The translations under genes were made by a program, and so were the position numbers. Below the pieces are notes generated by a model. That model made no database searches, had not been told where the DNA came from, and worked only from the letters and a program-made list of their open reading frames with translations. DNA of 64,000 nucleotides, from NCBI RefSeq assembly GCF_032854445.1, contig NC_088296.1:11322706-11386705 (forward strand), in the 5' to 3' direction. This DNA comes from Liolophura sinensis. Lineage: Eukaryota > Mollusca > Polyplacophora > Chitonida > Chitonidae. Within the stretch, counting starts at the first letter, position 1; the number at the start of each line of letters is the position of its first letter. This document shows positions 47,929 to 60,302 of this stretch, piece by piece.

Positions 47929-48652
47929 CAGCATGGGTTGGTCCAACTTCGTTTCTTAAAAGGGTTTCGACGTCAAAGTTTGGAGTATTTAACAAATGAA
48001 AATCCTGGCGCACTTCGGAGTCGTTCTTCATATAGTGAATGATAGCTCCGGCCGCTAGGTAACAGAATTTCGGCGAAATATCCGACAGAGCGAGAGGGTC
48101 GTAAATCACTTTGATTTTTCGCCATTTGTAATATTTGATCATACTGATTATGGCTTCCGTAAGTTTGTCGAATGTCGCACCGACCCGTGTGAGTATCGGA
48201 AATTCGGCGTTCGGTAGAGATTTGTCAACGCCAAAATCGTGTGCAAATCCACCCGGAGAGATAACAGGAACGTTCCAATAAGGAGAATACCTGGCCACGG
48301 GGGCTAAAGCGTAATCACACACTGGCCCCATGAACAGCATTGTGTTGTTTCTTCCATGATCCATGTACAGCCCAAAAGCTTGAATCGGGGCGTCTTTTCC
48401 GTTGCACTTCGAATCACTGTATTTTACAATGATATCACAACACTTAAGTAATCCATAGATTTTCGCCTGCCGTAAGGCCACGTCGATGGCTGGCAACACT
48501 TTCTCTTTTGAAAACAGGTATTTCCTATCGCTTGGTATTATTGTAGCGATTAAAACTTTCGTGCGTTTCCGGCAAGACGCCTTTTCCATAACACACAGAA
48601 AGATAAACGCAAACAATAGCGTAATCGCCACAGAACTCCGGGTCGATGCCAT
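47929..48652 (-). CDS. First coding exon of a natriuretic peptide receptor-like protein (ANF-receptor ligand-binding domain)
   Basis: This exon encodes 241 codons plus one base of an extracellular receptor domain; the mature protein would sit at the cell surface and bind a peptide ligand. Seen: residues 1-27 are a signal peptide with hydrophobic core VAITLLFAFIFLCV. Residues 31-66 (KVLIATIIPSD, YLFSKEKVLPAIDVAL) match the first strand and helix of the family. C83 (in SDSKC) and C112 (in GPVCDYALAPVAR) occupy the family's first disulfide loop. P128-x-x-S132 and LTRVG (154-158) follow, then KFCY with C197, the expected start of the second disulfide. N102 and N210 lie in N-glycosylation sequons. 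Known: vertebrate NPR genes also have a large first exon covering this region. The start is the ATG at 48652-48650 because its context is GCCATGG and a signal peptide follows at once; an in-frame ATG at 48703 would add 17 residues. The exon ends in phase 1 at a GTAAGT donor. Whether the whole protein is a guanylate cyclase receptor or a clearance-type receptor cannot be told, because the transmembrane and intracellular parts are not seen. Confidence 0.9.
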
Positions 48653-49080
48653 GGCGTTGCGATTCCGTAAAACTTTGAAGCGAAAAGGAGAATATTGGAA
48701 CATCCGCACAAGTAAGCGATCGGTGACTGTTGCTGTATGATGGGTAACACGAGAGATCTAGCCACAAGCCCTGTTACAGCAGACGTTGCTCGGCCACCAG
48801 TCTGTATTACGGCCAGGTTACTTCACTCTCCGGCAAAGGGGAAGCTTTTTACAGGGCAACACGCGTACATTCCCAGCGTGCTCATATGCTCGAGGCTGCC
48901 CAGCGTATGACAAGCCAAACAACGCATCAAGAGCGCTATCTGCCGACACGGCTCACAGATAAGGAAGAGAAAATAGATAGGGAAACTGGAGAAACCGTCA
49001 GGAAAACAAATGCACGTGCGTAGTGGCTTACAACGGGATGCGGTGTTGTCAACACTTGCCGATTCTCGCAAAAAATAAAC
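48653..49080 (-). promoter_or_regulatory. CpG-rich 5' flank / 5' UTR of the receptor gene
   Basis: The stretch upstream of the receptor start codon has about thirty CpG dinucleotides by eye in roughly 430 bases and is GC-richer than the AT-rich DNA on either side. No TATA box at a convincing spacing is seen. It probably holds the 5' UTR and core promoter, but the transcription start cannot be placed. It also contains a CACGTG E-box near 49013. Confidence 0.4.
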
Positions 49081-51114
<2,034 letters not shown>

Positions 51115-51255
51115 TGTGCAATGGCTTATGTAAACATTCAGTTCAGTTTTCGTGAGATACCTTGCTATCTTGGATGCAGAGCTGGTTTTAATGTACACAG
51201 TAGATTCATATCTGTTTCTTGATACGATAAACGAACAACTGCGTTTAAAAAATAC

Positions 51256-51382
<127 letters not shown>

Positions 51383-52130
51383 AAGGAAATATTGCTACAC
51401 TAAGGGTTTGATATTGAAGACATTTAATTACCAATATGATATATCCAGACAAAGAAAACGATAAAAATAAAATTCACTTTACTCTTAACTTTTCAGTTTG
51501 ACAAACGGGTATAAACACCATCTGTGAATCCAGTGTAGGTTCATACTGAAATGCCGGCCTTTTTCCCATTGTGTCTACGTGTAGACATGCATTTTTATGA
51601 CAACATTTGGTGACGGTTAGGCGCCAAAGCAGAAATAAAAATCGAAAATTGCAACTAGCGCCTGTGTGAATCTAGTGTAAAGAGACAGGCCTTGCCAAAA
51701 TCTGTTATCCTTACATCCGAAAGCCGTAGTATCTCGTGAGATTTTCGTAAAAGTAGAATCCCGTCTATCAGAAACAGAAGGTCCACCATAAGCTGTAGTT
51801 GCTTTTACGGAAGACTACGACTTTTACATTTAACTCCAAATTGAGGTTCTGAAATTCGATCGAAGTGACATGCTTGTCATGGCGCATCAGCAAGATCTTG
51901 TATCAAGCGAAAACACAATACAATTTGAAAACATCAGAAATCGGAACACGGACTAGACAGTCTTAGCCATACATCATAGATCCACTTTCCAACTGATAAA
52001 TAAGTGCGGGAATTTACACAGCCATGGTCCGCAGAATAGCATTCAAAATTCTTACTGCTCAAGTTCCCAACACAAACGGCCTTCTGTACGCGTCTGCAGT
52101 CAAATTTACGCTCTCGTGGATTTCTTCTAT
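51383..52130. other. Unannotated non-coding DNA
   Basis: No recognised gene or repeat. Confidence 0.5.
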
Positions 52131-52144
52131 ATAATTACACTTGT

Positions 52145-52331
52145 GAGTTCAAGTCCAGCTCATGCTGGCTTTCTCTCCGGCAGTATGTGGGAAGGTCTGT
52201 CAGCAATCTGCAGATGGTCGTGGGTTTCCCCCGGGCTGTGCCCGGTTTCCACCCACCATAATGCTGGCCGCCGTCGTATAAGTGAAATATTCTTGAGTAC
52301 TGCGTAAAACACCAATCAAATAAATAAACAA
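52145..52331 (+). repeat. SINE B, 5'-truncated, with perfect 14-bp target-site duplication
   Basis: Starts inside box B (GAGTTCAAGTCCAGCTCATG) and runs through a well-conserved body to TTGAGTACTGCGTAAAACAC, then AAATAAAC. ATAATTACACTTGT flanks it at 52131-52144 and 52332-52345. Low divergence and an intact duplication make it one of the youngest insertions here. Confidence 0.97.
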
Positions 52332-52345
52332 ATAATTACACTTGT

Positions 52346-53569
52346 CGCAGTTTAGGGTAACAGCTTAATTTTTCTTCTCAAGCACAGCAGTCGTCAACAC
52401 TTACCTCAAGGCGCGTGCGATTTCTAGCATGTATATACAGTATATACAGCTCGGTATACCCACTAGACTTATATTCCGCTAGTTTTGATCAATAAACATC
52501 GAGACACTTATTCATACGTTGTGAATGGACAATTGAATAAAGTCGTATACTGTTTGGATTTTGCCATCAGCTTTTAATCGAAATGTCCATACTGCATGCA
52601 ACAGACTTGTACCTATATTTTATTTATCGATATTGATCTTTGTGTTTGTATTAATATTAAATATCCTTGTTTTGCCGCGCGTGGGCAACTGGGGTGTCAG
52701 ACGTAGGGGACACTATAAGGATTGTCAGATGGTGCATTTTAGTGTTTCCAGGAGCTACGTATAGGTGTGATTAACTGGAAACCATCAGTAAAGGAAAACT
52801 TTTGTGCTAAGTGTTCTCAGAATCTACACTTAACTTAATACAGACTACATGGTGGAAACGTTTTGCTTCACTCATACCCACCCATCTGTCCGTCCACATA
52901 CAAAAACTAAATGTAATGCCATACATAAAGCAGGCCGAAAATAAGGATATTCCAGTTTAATGCTCAAACTTCAGTAGACAAAAAATGTTCATCCAGACAA
53001 GTGAGTTCTTAATAAATCTATAAAGACTAATATCCGACCCTCTAGGACATCCATGTATAATATTCAGTTCACAGGAGGCAATTGCACACAGACATTTCTG
53101 ACTTTAGTCAAAATTGAAAACGGGGGCACAATGGTTAGTTTTCAGTAATGGAATTTTGACACATTTATCTTCAGATAACATTGATCAGGTGGTCAAAATA
53201 TTAATTTACAGGGCTGAAAAAAAAACCTCTAAAATCATATTTCAAATGTTTGACAAGCCAAAAGTGGCTTTGAGGAACCGGCCCCTGGAGTCGAAACGCA
53301 CGGTGTGGACATGTGACTGGCTTGCATATGCGTTTGTTCCAGCACAACTCCCACAAACCATAGATATATTGAGGGAATAATTGATCAACGGTTAACGCAA
53401 CAACGATAAGATCACAGCCATTTCCTGGTGATGGATACGTACAGAGGCTTAGGTAACCACTAAGAATATTCACCCAGGTCCAGCAAACTACAAATCAGTG
53501 AAGAGAATGACAACCATAGATTTAACTTAAGTGAGGTCTCAATATATTTTGATAGCTTACAGCATTATG
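52346..53569. other. Unannotated non-coding DNA
   Basis: No recognised gene or repeat. Confidence 0.5.
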
Positions 53570-53630
53570 CAATATATAAATTATTGCATAGAGAGTAAAA
53601 CTAGAGCACAGACAACAGCGTGCTCCCTTG
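53570..53630 (+). repeat. R1 dispersed repeat, copy 4 (partial)
   Basis: ATGCAATATATAAATTATTG, CATAGAGAGTAAAACTAGAG, CACAGACAACAGCGTG. The right part is lost. Confidence 0.55.
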
Positions 53631-53823
53631 CATCTGATCTTACTAGCCGTGGAACGCAGCCTCTTGTCAATTTACTATTATCTAGAGTTTTATTCCAACT
53701 GTTCATGTATATGCTTTAAAAAGTAGCAAAGTACCCACCCCTTACACCATTGACTTACATTACTGTTTTGTTATCACATTTAATATATACAATTGAAACA
53801 ACGCAAAGGGAGCAGGCCTCGGG

Positions 53824-53965
53824 GATCCTTTGTCCACCTGCTAAGTCCTGGTTAATGCAGGAATACAATATAATTAAGACGCACATCATGGAGAGAAAAA
53901 ACAGATCAGCAACGACAGGGTGATAGCTGGCAAATGGTCACATGTAACCCATGAAATAATAAGAT
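53824..53965 (+). repeat. R1 dispersed repeat, copy 5
   Basis: Contains one diverged minisatellite-type unit (CCACCTGCTAAGTCCTGGTT), then AATGCAGGAATACAATATAA, ATCATGGAGAGAAAAAACAG, CAGCAACGACAGGGTGATAG, CTGGCAAATGGTCACATGTA and ACCCATGAAA. It links the 32-bp unit to the R1 body. Confidence 0.8.
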
Positions 53966-54000
53966 AAGGTCTTTTGTAGCCTTACCATCAAATATGCATC

Positions 54001-54135
54001 GAACTGTTCATACGACCAGCTGAATCTTGGTTTATGCATAAATGCTGTCTAAACAACTACAGCATAGACAGTAATACCAGAACAGCGACGTCCGTGAGAT
54101 GGTTGTCAAATGTTCAAGCATATTACAGGTGACAT
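54001..54135 (+). repeat. R1 dispersed repeat, copy 6
   Basis: ACCAGCTGAATCTTGGTTTA, TGCATAAATG, ACTACAGCATAGACAGTAAT, CCAGAACAGCGACGTCCGTG and AGATGGTTGTCAAATG. It lies 35 bp after copy 5 in the same orientation. Confidence 0.8.
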
Positions 54136-55431
54136 CCGGCCACTTTTCAAGCTGAGCTCTTGTCTAAGGCACTGGTATGAATTCAACATCATACGAAGTA
54201 AGGAAATGGGACGTAACTGTGTACAGAAAAACTGTCAGCAGTTAGCAGTGAAGACGGAATGTCGCAAGGAATATTCCAGGCGTGTTAATTTAATTAATAC
54301 CAAAATCATGTACCACGGTGATTTATAAGTTTTTGAAAATCAAAAATATGTTTTTGCTATGCTCTTTGATTGCAACGTGTCGACTTTGTTAAGTACGCTG
54401 AACGCATCTACCTCGTCCTGGATTACATGCTACTCTCCAATCGTGCACGTTAACTCATAGGATAATAATACACATTCTAAGACAACAAACATTTCAAGGG
54501 AATGTGTTTGATGGGACATCATTGAATCACTGCGTGAGTAACGGGGACAGAAATCATCACAAAAAGACACACGTCTGGGCCCAATCAGGGATGGGCGCTG
54601 TCTAAAAGCAATTGGTGTAATTAGGTCCCGTTAAAAAAATACACCAATGCCGCACACGTTTACTATAAGAATCCATTTGACGACGAGAACTAAAGTTAAA
54701 ATCTAAATAAAGTAGCGGATACTCGCCGACTGTCAACCGGATGTGCCGAAAAGCTGGACGGGTATTAATATGGCCTCTTCCCAGACCCAACAATGGCATT
54801 TGACATTTGACTGCTTTAGGTTTAACACTAAGCTTAACCCACAGCAGGATTTCTCAAACGGAGAACTCGAAATTCAATAACAATTTGTAATTTCCGGTTA
54901 CGGACTCATCACAGAGATCAGCTACAGAGGATGTAAAGTAGGTGAGGAGGTCTCATCCCAGATGATGCGAATTAATCTGTGATTGTCTGCCAGTGATGCG
55001 GTCTGAAAAGGTCAACATTAGGATGGATTTCAACGGTCTTTCCCAGAGACACAGAGATGCGACAAATTAAGCCTAATGTGATGACAATGATGTTTCAGCG
55101 TTAAAATGACCGACTTTATCTTAATGCTGTATCAAATGACAAAAACGTAACCCAATACTGCAAATACAATGCGTAATAACTTCGCTGGCTGCTTGATTGA
55201 TGTGCTCAAGGGATTGTCAGCATTAAACCACTGATCTTTGCGAGGTACCTGATAAACTTGTTGACATAAAGTCGAAGCAGAAACAGAAAGAGGGCCTAAC
55301 AATCGCAGAGTTGAGGTTTTAAGCAACTGAGAGATCGAGGCCCCTTTACTCTCAAGGAGATGGATAACACGGTGTATGCAATATATACCTTCATCGTTAC
55401 ATTCTATTGTAAAACGGTCATACATGTACCC
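54136..55431. other. Unannotated non-coding DNA
   Basis: No recognised gene or repeat. Confidence 0.5.
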
Positions 55432-55568
55432 TGGAAGCTGTCCAGCAACCTGCACATGGTAGTGTGTTTCCTCCGGACTCTGTCCGGTTTCCTCCCACCG
55501 TAATGCTTGTGATCGTCGTATAAGTTAAATATTTTGGAGTACGACGTAAAATTCAAATAAAAAACCCC
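55432..55568 (+). repeat. SINE B, 5'-truncated, diverged
   Basis: GTCCAGCAACCTGCACATGG, CTGTCCGGTTTCCTCCCACC, GATCGTCGTATAAGTTAAAT, TTGGAGTACGACGTAAAATT, then an A-rich tail. Here the shared 3' motif reads GTACGACGTAAAA, between the A and B forms. Confidence 0.88.
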
Positions 55569-56076
55569 CATCTATGGTAGAAGACTGTGCAACACAGAAA
55601 CGCTGTGTGACAATAAACATCATACTAGAAAAACAGTATGTTGCATTTGGATGAATTTAAATACCTTTGGACTGTGTCGCGTTTCTTTGAAATCAAAGAG
55701 TTGCTTCAAAATTTATTTTTCCTCAATCTTTCGCAGAATGTGCATATTGTGTAATTTGATTTTGGAATTTTGCAGCGTCACCTCCGCCATACCTCCACGG
55801 TATACACATTCTGTACCTACGCAAAGCCCAGCCGCACCGTTACATATCATTTTCGCAACATGAGGTCTCGTGAGGTTGACGTGAGGTCCTTACATCGTTG
55901 CAAACTTGCACAGTACTTCCAGACTGCAGCTTGGGGCTGGGTTGTTGTAGCGTACTAACGTTCTCCAAATAACACAGCTTGGGTGTTAGTGATTTATATA
56001 GCGACGCGGCTAAGCAAAATGTGCTGTCTTTAAGCTATGACGGTGTTGTTGCATCGTTGCATACACACTGTGCTAT
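55569..56076. other. Unannotated non-coding DNA
   Basis: No recognised gene or repeat. Confidence 0.5.
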
Positions 56077-56133
56077 GTGGGGACGGGGATGTATAGTGGG
56101 GACGGGGATGTACCGTGGGGACAGGGATGTACC
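56077..56133. repeat. 19-bp tandem repeat, three units
   Basis: Three consecutive copies of GTGGGGACGGGGATGTACC with one or two changes each. Confidence 0.93.
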
Positions 56134-56362
56134 ACTACAATCTCCTCCATTACAAGCTGCTATTGGCCTCGTCGTGTACAGGTATAATATTACACGTTAT
56201 CGAGACTACTTGTTACTGTATTAGAAAGTCGCACGTTACGCAGTCTCAAAGCTTGGGGGTGAGATTTTGCAACGTTATACTCATACATTATGCAAACTCA
56301 TACATTATACAAAATGTTTTGTCAGAATCTGAGCTATTACAGCCTTCGAAGCCACAGAACAC

Positions 56363-56480
56363 AGAGGAGTACAGCATAGAGAGTATAACCACAGCAGGAA
56401 CAGGCGTGTGATAGTTGGCAAATGGGCATACGTAACCGGTGAAACCCGGATTCTTGTCAGTTTACGCAATGTTAGAGCCA
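56363..56480 (+). repeat. R1 dispersed repeat, copy 7
   Basis: GAGTACAGCATAGAGAGTAT, CCACAGCAGGAACAGGCGTG, TGATAGTTGGCAAATGGGCA, TACGTAACCGGTGAAACCCG, TTCTTGTCAGTTTAC. Confidence 0.8.
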
Positions 56481-57391
56481 CATCGAGCAGACGCTAGTTA
56501 AAATCTATCGGATGAAAAGCGGTGGCCTATGCAGCACGAGGTGAATTTCCAAAACAGGATTTCAAATTTTCCTGTGATCATTTGTCGAAATTAGCAGTCC
56601 GAAGTCGTTACCTGTTCTCCTACATTTCTGCCGAATATTGCAGATATATACCCCTTGTGAATTATTAGCCCAAGTGCACAAAAATGTATCTAAGTATTAT
56701 GCAAAAATCCATTAAAATAACTATGCATTGGCATATATTGTTTTGCTAATCGCATATTCGGTGCATTGCAATTGCAACAAATTACATTTGACATGGTAAG
56801 ACTGCCTGGATCTGCACAATGGGAAATAAAATTACCAATTTTGAAGCCGATTTGCGGGTAAGTTTGGAAAGTTGAACACATTGGCTAAGTTAATGTGTGT
56901 GAAATAACAACGTTTTAAAAAGTGGATTGGCAATACGTGTTTAAAAGGCTCTGACTCACGCTGTCTGGCTATGATTTATGACCTCTTATAAAGAGGGTTT
57001 ATGCATTCAGAATTCGATTTCGAATGAAAAATGCCAGTTCAGGGGTTATGCCAGACAGGTCCTTTAAGTGCAACAACGACTTTGTTTTTTAAAATAACTA
57101 TAATTAGGAACTTATTTCATTAATCATGAATCTAAATATTTTCCGTACGAATCAGTTATTTTAAGCTCAAAGTAAATCGGGCCCCATATATGAGGGTGAG
57201 TATTTTGTTAAGTATTTAAACGATATGAGGCTAACGTTTTATCGTACTGTGATTCTTGAGGGATTAGAGACTTTGTATGACGATGCAATCAATTGTTGTA
57301 GAAATGAGATCTTCTCAACGAGGTATTCCCAATACTTTACATATGGGCTCCACTTGTTGCCAAATTGTGAATGTTTAATTTATGGCAGCAA
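56481..57391. other. Unannotated non-coding DNA
   Basis: No recognised gene or repeat. Confidence 0.5.
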
Positions 57392-57750
57392 TTTGACAAT
57401 CATGTTCAACTATGGCAAAGACGCACATTTCCAGTCAGTTTTGGACGGATTTGGACAGAATGGACTTTATTGTCTGCACACAATATTGATGACGATCACA
57501 AATATTTTCCCTTTGACAATCATGTTCAACTATGCCAAAGAAGCATAGTTTCAATAATTTTTTACGGATCTGGACAAACGTAACTTTATTGTCTGTACAC
57601 AATATTGATGGAAATCAAAAATAGTTTCCCTTTGACAATCATGCTTAACTACGGCAAAGAAGCATATTTCCAGTCAGTTTTGGACGGATTTGGACAAGTG
57701 TAGCTTTATACAGTATTGATGGCAATCAAAAGTATCTATGAAATTGCATT
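57392..57750. repeat. 120-bp tandem repeat, three units
   Basis: Units start at 57392, 57512 and 57631 with TTTGACAATCATGTTCAACT or a variant, then GGCAAAGAAGCATATTTCCA, TTTTGGACGGATTTGGACA, CTTTATTGTCTGCACACAAT and ATTGATGGCAATCA. The third unit has a short deletion. The period of 120 is a multiple of three, and frames through it are open by repetition. Confidence 0.93.
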
Positions 57751-59228
57751 TAATATGACACGAATTATCAACTGAACTGTTGTGTTGTAACCATTGTGCA
57801 AATCCATGCCCTATACATTGGGAACTTACACACGCTTTTGTCTTCTTGTCCGTATTACAAAACGTAACAAAAATTCAAAGCTGAGCATACTTTACGTGTG
57901 ACAACAACAGAGTAAGACAGGTTGTTGTGTCCGGTTTTGGCTGGTTACCCCTGGAGATATGCCCAACGTCTTTGTCCACGTCAGCACATGTGTATAGATA
58001 CACACTCATCGCTATCAGGAAAACCACGGACTGATCCAAACAGTGAACGAGTACAGGAAGCCGTTCTTTCAACAAGAAGAACTTGATGTAGCCTAACAGC
58101 CTAATACAGATTACACCGAACTGATACATGACTTTTTGGCTACTCGACAATCACGTCTTCGCAAAAAAAAAGAAAAGAAATGTACATGTAAACAAACCAA
58201 GGAAAGCGTCTACAGAAGAATACTATTGTTACTGTGCTTTTTCATGTTTTACCTTCGGGATCCCTGGGAGCTGGGAATAATGACTTGATGCCGCACCGTT
58301 CATCAAGTGTCCGAAATGGTTCTAATGTACTAGGTTGACTCGTGGAACGCAACTCTCGTACAACACTGTCACGTGTTGGTCATTTATGTTGCCATGAATC
58401 AACTCTAATCTCCTATGAGACGTGTCCTATAAGGCAAAATTCTCTATTTCTATCAATTCTTTAGCATGTTACATCTTGCCTTATTCACCCTAATCTGTAG
58501 TAGGCCCACTGGGATGTGTCTTCGATGGTACAAGTTAGCACATGTCATTTTAAAGCAGTTTGATTAAAATTCCGATAAAGTTACAACGTCAGTCAGCCCT
58601 ACTTTACAGCTTACATGTTACCAGTTTCCACTCTGTTATAGATGCTGCTGTTTGTCTACTTCTTTCATTCGCCCTTATTGTGTAATACATGAAATAGGAA
58701 CGATTGTTTGGCAACGAAAAATGTCTCTGTTGCAGAATGTGTACCAATTTTTCCGATATTTAACACTCTACTTTTTTCAAAATCAAAATAAACATTCAAA
58801 AATATCACACCATATGTGTTTTACACCTGTTAATGAGCGATGTTTTATTTTCAATCCGATTTGTTAAATTTGTTTATTAAATTTAATACCATTTTAATAA
58901 TTTTATTTTCTTTTACTACATTTTCATTCATTACGTTTGCAAAAAGGTACTATTCTTAGTTCTAAAGATATCCAGTGTTCCACCCTAGTTGCTGAGAAGA
59001 ACGAGTATCTGTTTGAATTGTAATTCACAATTACAAATCTGGTGATACCTTTAGCTTCTTTCTTGTGCTCATGGGGAAGTTCTGAAATGCAGTCGCTCCA
59101 ATGTTTTACCTTGTTGTCCGACTAGAAATAGACCGCAGTTTTAGTTTTACCGCAATCAACCATGCCAACTAGTGTAATAATGTAACCCTCTCAAGTGCAT
59201 TTGGCGTACTATAGTATTGTATATTTCT
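57751..59228. other. Unannotated DNA with one weak minus-strand exon candidate
   Basis: On the minus strand 58370-58252 is open in one frame (about 40 residues, ...ERCGIKSLFPAPRDPE) and ends GAAG|GTAAAA. The upstream acceptor (...CACGTGACAG) has no pyrimidine tract. No family recognised. Confidence 0.15.
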
Positions 59229-59275
59229 TTAAGGGAGTCGCCTATTTTCAGCTGTCTGTAAAGTCAGACTATAGT
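59229..59275 (+). mobile_element. Lone terminal repeat of the 32681-type DNA element
   Basis: TTTAAGGGAGTCGCCTATTT, TCAGCTGTCTGTAAAGTCAG, ACTATAG match the ends of the element at 32681-33412. No partner end in opposite orientation was found nearby. Confidence 0.7.
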
Positions 59276-60259
59276 AATATTGTACAGCCATTAACTGCTT
59301 GACAAATAAAGCAAATTATCATCCGAGACAGTGGACAGCAAATCCATTCGAAAATGTTTGCTTGAAGAACAGGGACAAAAGCAACAACGCGAATTAGACA
59401 GTTCAACTGCCCAGACATGCTATATCGCAATTTGACAGTGTTTTTGGCCTTTTGGAGCCCAATTATCATCGCAAACGACCCTGGCGTGATATTGTGCAAA
59501 GTATCATTATCTAGACACTGGGCCAAATAAGTCTTTGATACACTGCGTTCCGTCCAGGCGAGCCAAATGGCTTCACAGCGCGTTTCGTTTAAGACGCGGT
59601 TGCTGTAGCATAACTACCCGTCTATTAACCCTAACCATAGCTTTTAGCGCTGGACGTTCGAAGCATCTGTCACTTAATTTAAAAGCAATCTATCTTGTTG
59701 GGCAAATGAATGCAATCAGGCAAACAGTCCGAGATCTGCTAATTTTCTCATTTCGATAAAAACGGTGTGGGCAAACATTGCCAGCCTAAGCTTCACCAAG
59801 GTTTACGCAGTCACTGACAACCGCATTCTTCTCCCGTAAAACCGTTAAGATAAACAACAATGTAAGGAAAAAAGGTGTCGACGGTAAGGCAAAGCGCTGC
59901 ACGCTATTCATCCTTTAACACTGCTTATCTCCTATCGGACCTCACTGCGCTGGAGTTGAAGTCAGTTCCTCTGGTATACCAAGTGAAAATCAAAGGTTCA
60001 ACCCCAGTTCGGGTCATATGTATGGCTTTAAAATCTGCATTCACTGTGCCTATCTACATTTGAAAGCCTTCTTAGCGTAAACGGAATGGCCAAGAAGGGT
60101 GGTCCGCTTTTTGGGTGGAGGAAACCGAAAACAGATATTCGGCGAACGATCCTAGTTTTTCAGGGACACATCTTCTGATTTAAAATTGAAATAAAAACTG
60201 AACGATTTTCCTTTTAAGTGACGTTTGTCTGACACATTCCTGTTATTTTTATTTTGCAG
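59276..60259. other. Unannotated non-coding DNA
   Basis: No recognised gene or repeat. A TTTTTATTTTGCAG acceptor-like sequence closes it. Confidence 0.45.
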
Positions 60260-60302
60260 ATGAGGCCTTTGAGATCGACAAACTGATTGAAAGAGTCAAA
60301 TA
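60260..60302 (+). CDS. Possible terminal coding exon of an unrecognised gene
   Basis: A strong acceptor (TGTTATTTTTATTTTGCAG) is followed by 43 bases which, if entered with one base from the previous exon (phase 1), read (D)EAFEIDKLIERVK and then TAA. The charged, helix-like sequence and the stop right after it resemble a protein C-terminus. An AATAAA lies about 260 bp downstream (near 60563). No upstream exon was found and the family is not recognised, so it may be chance. Confidence 0.2.

Noticed and set aside
48525-48767. Alternative frames over the receptor exon
   Set aside because: They are shadows of the receptor reading frame, which alone shows family motifs.
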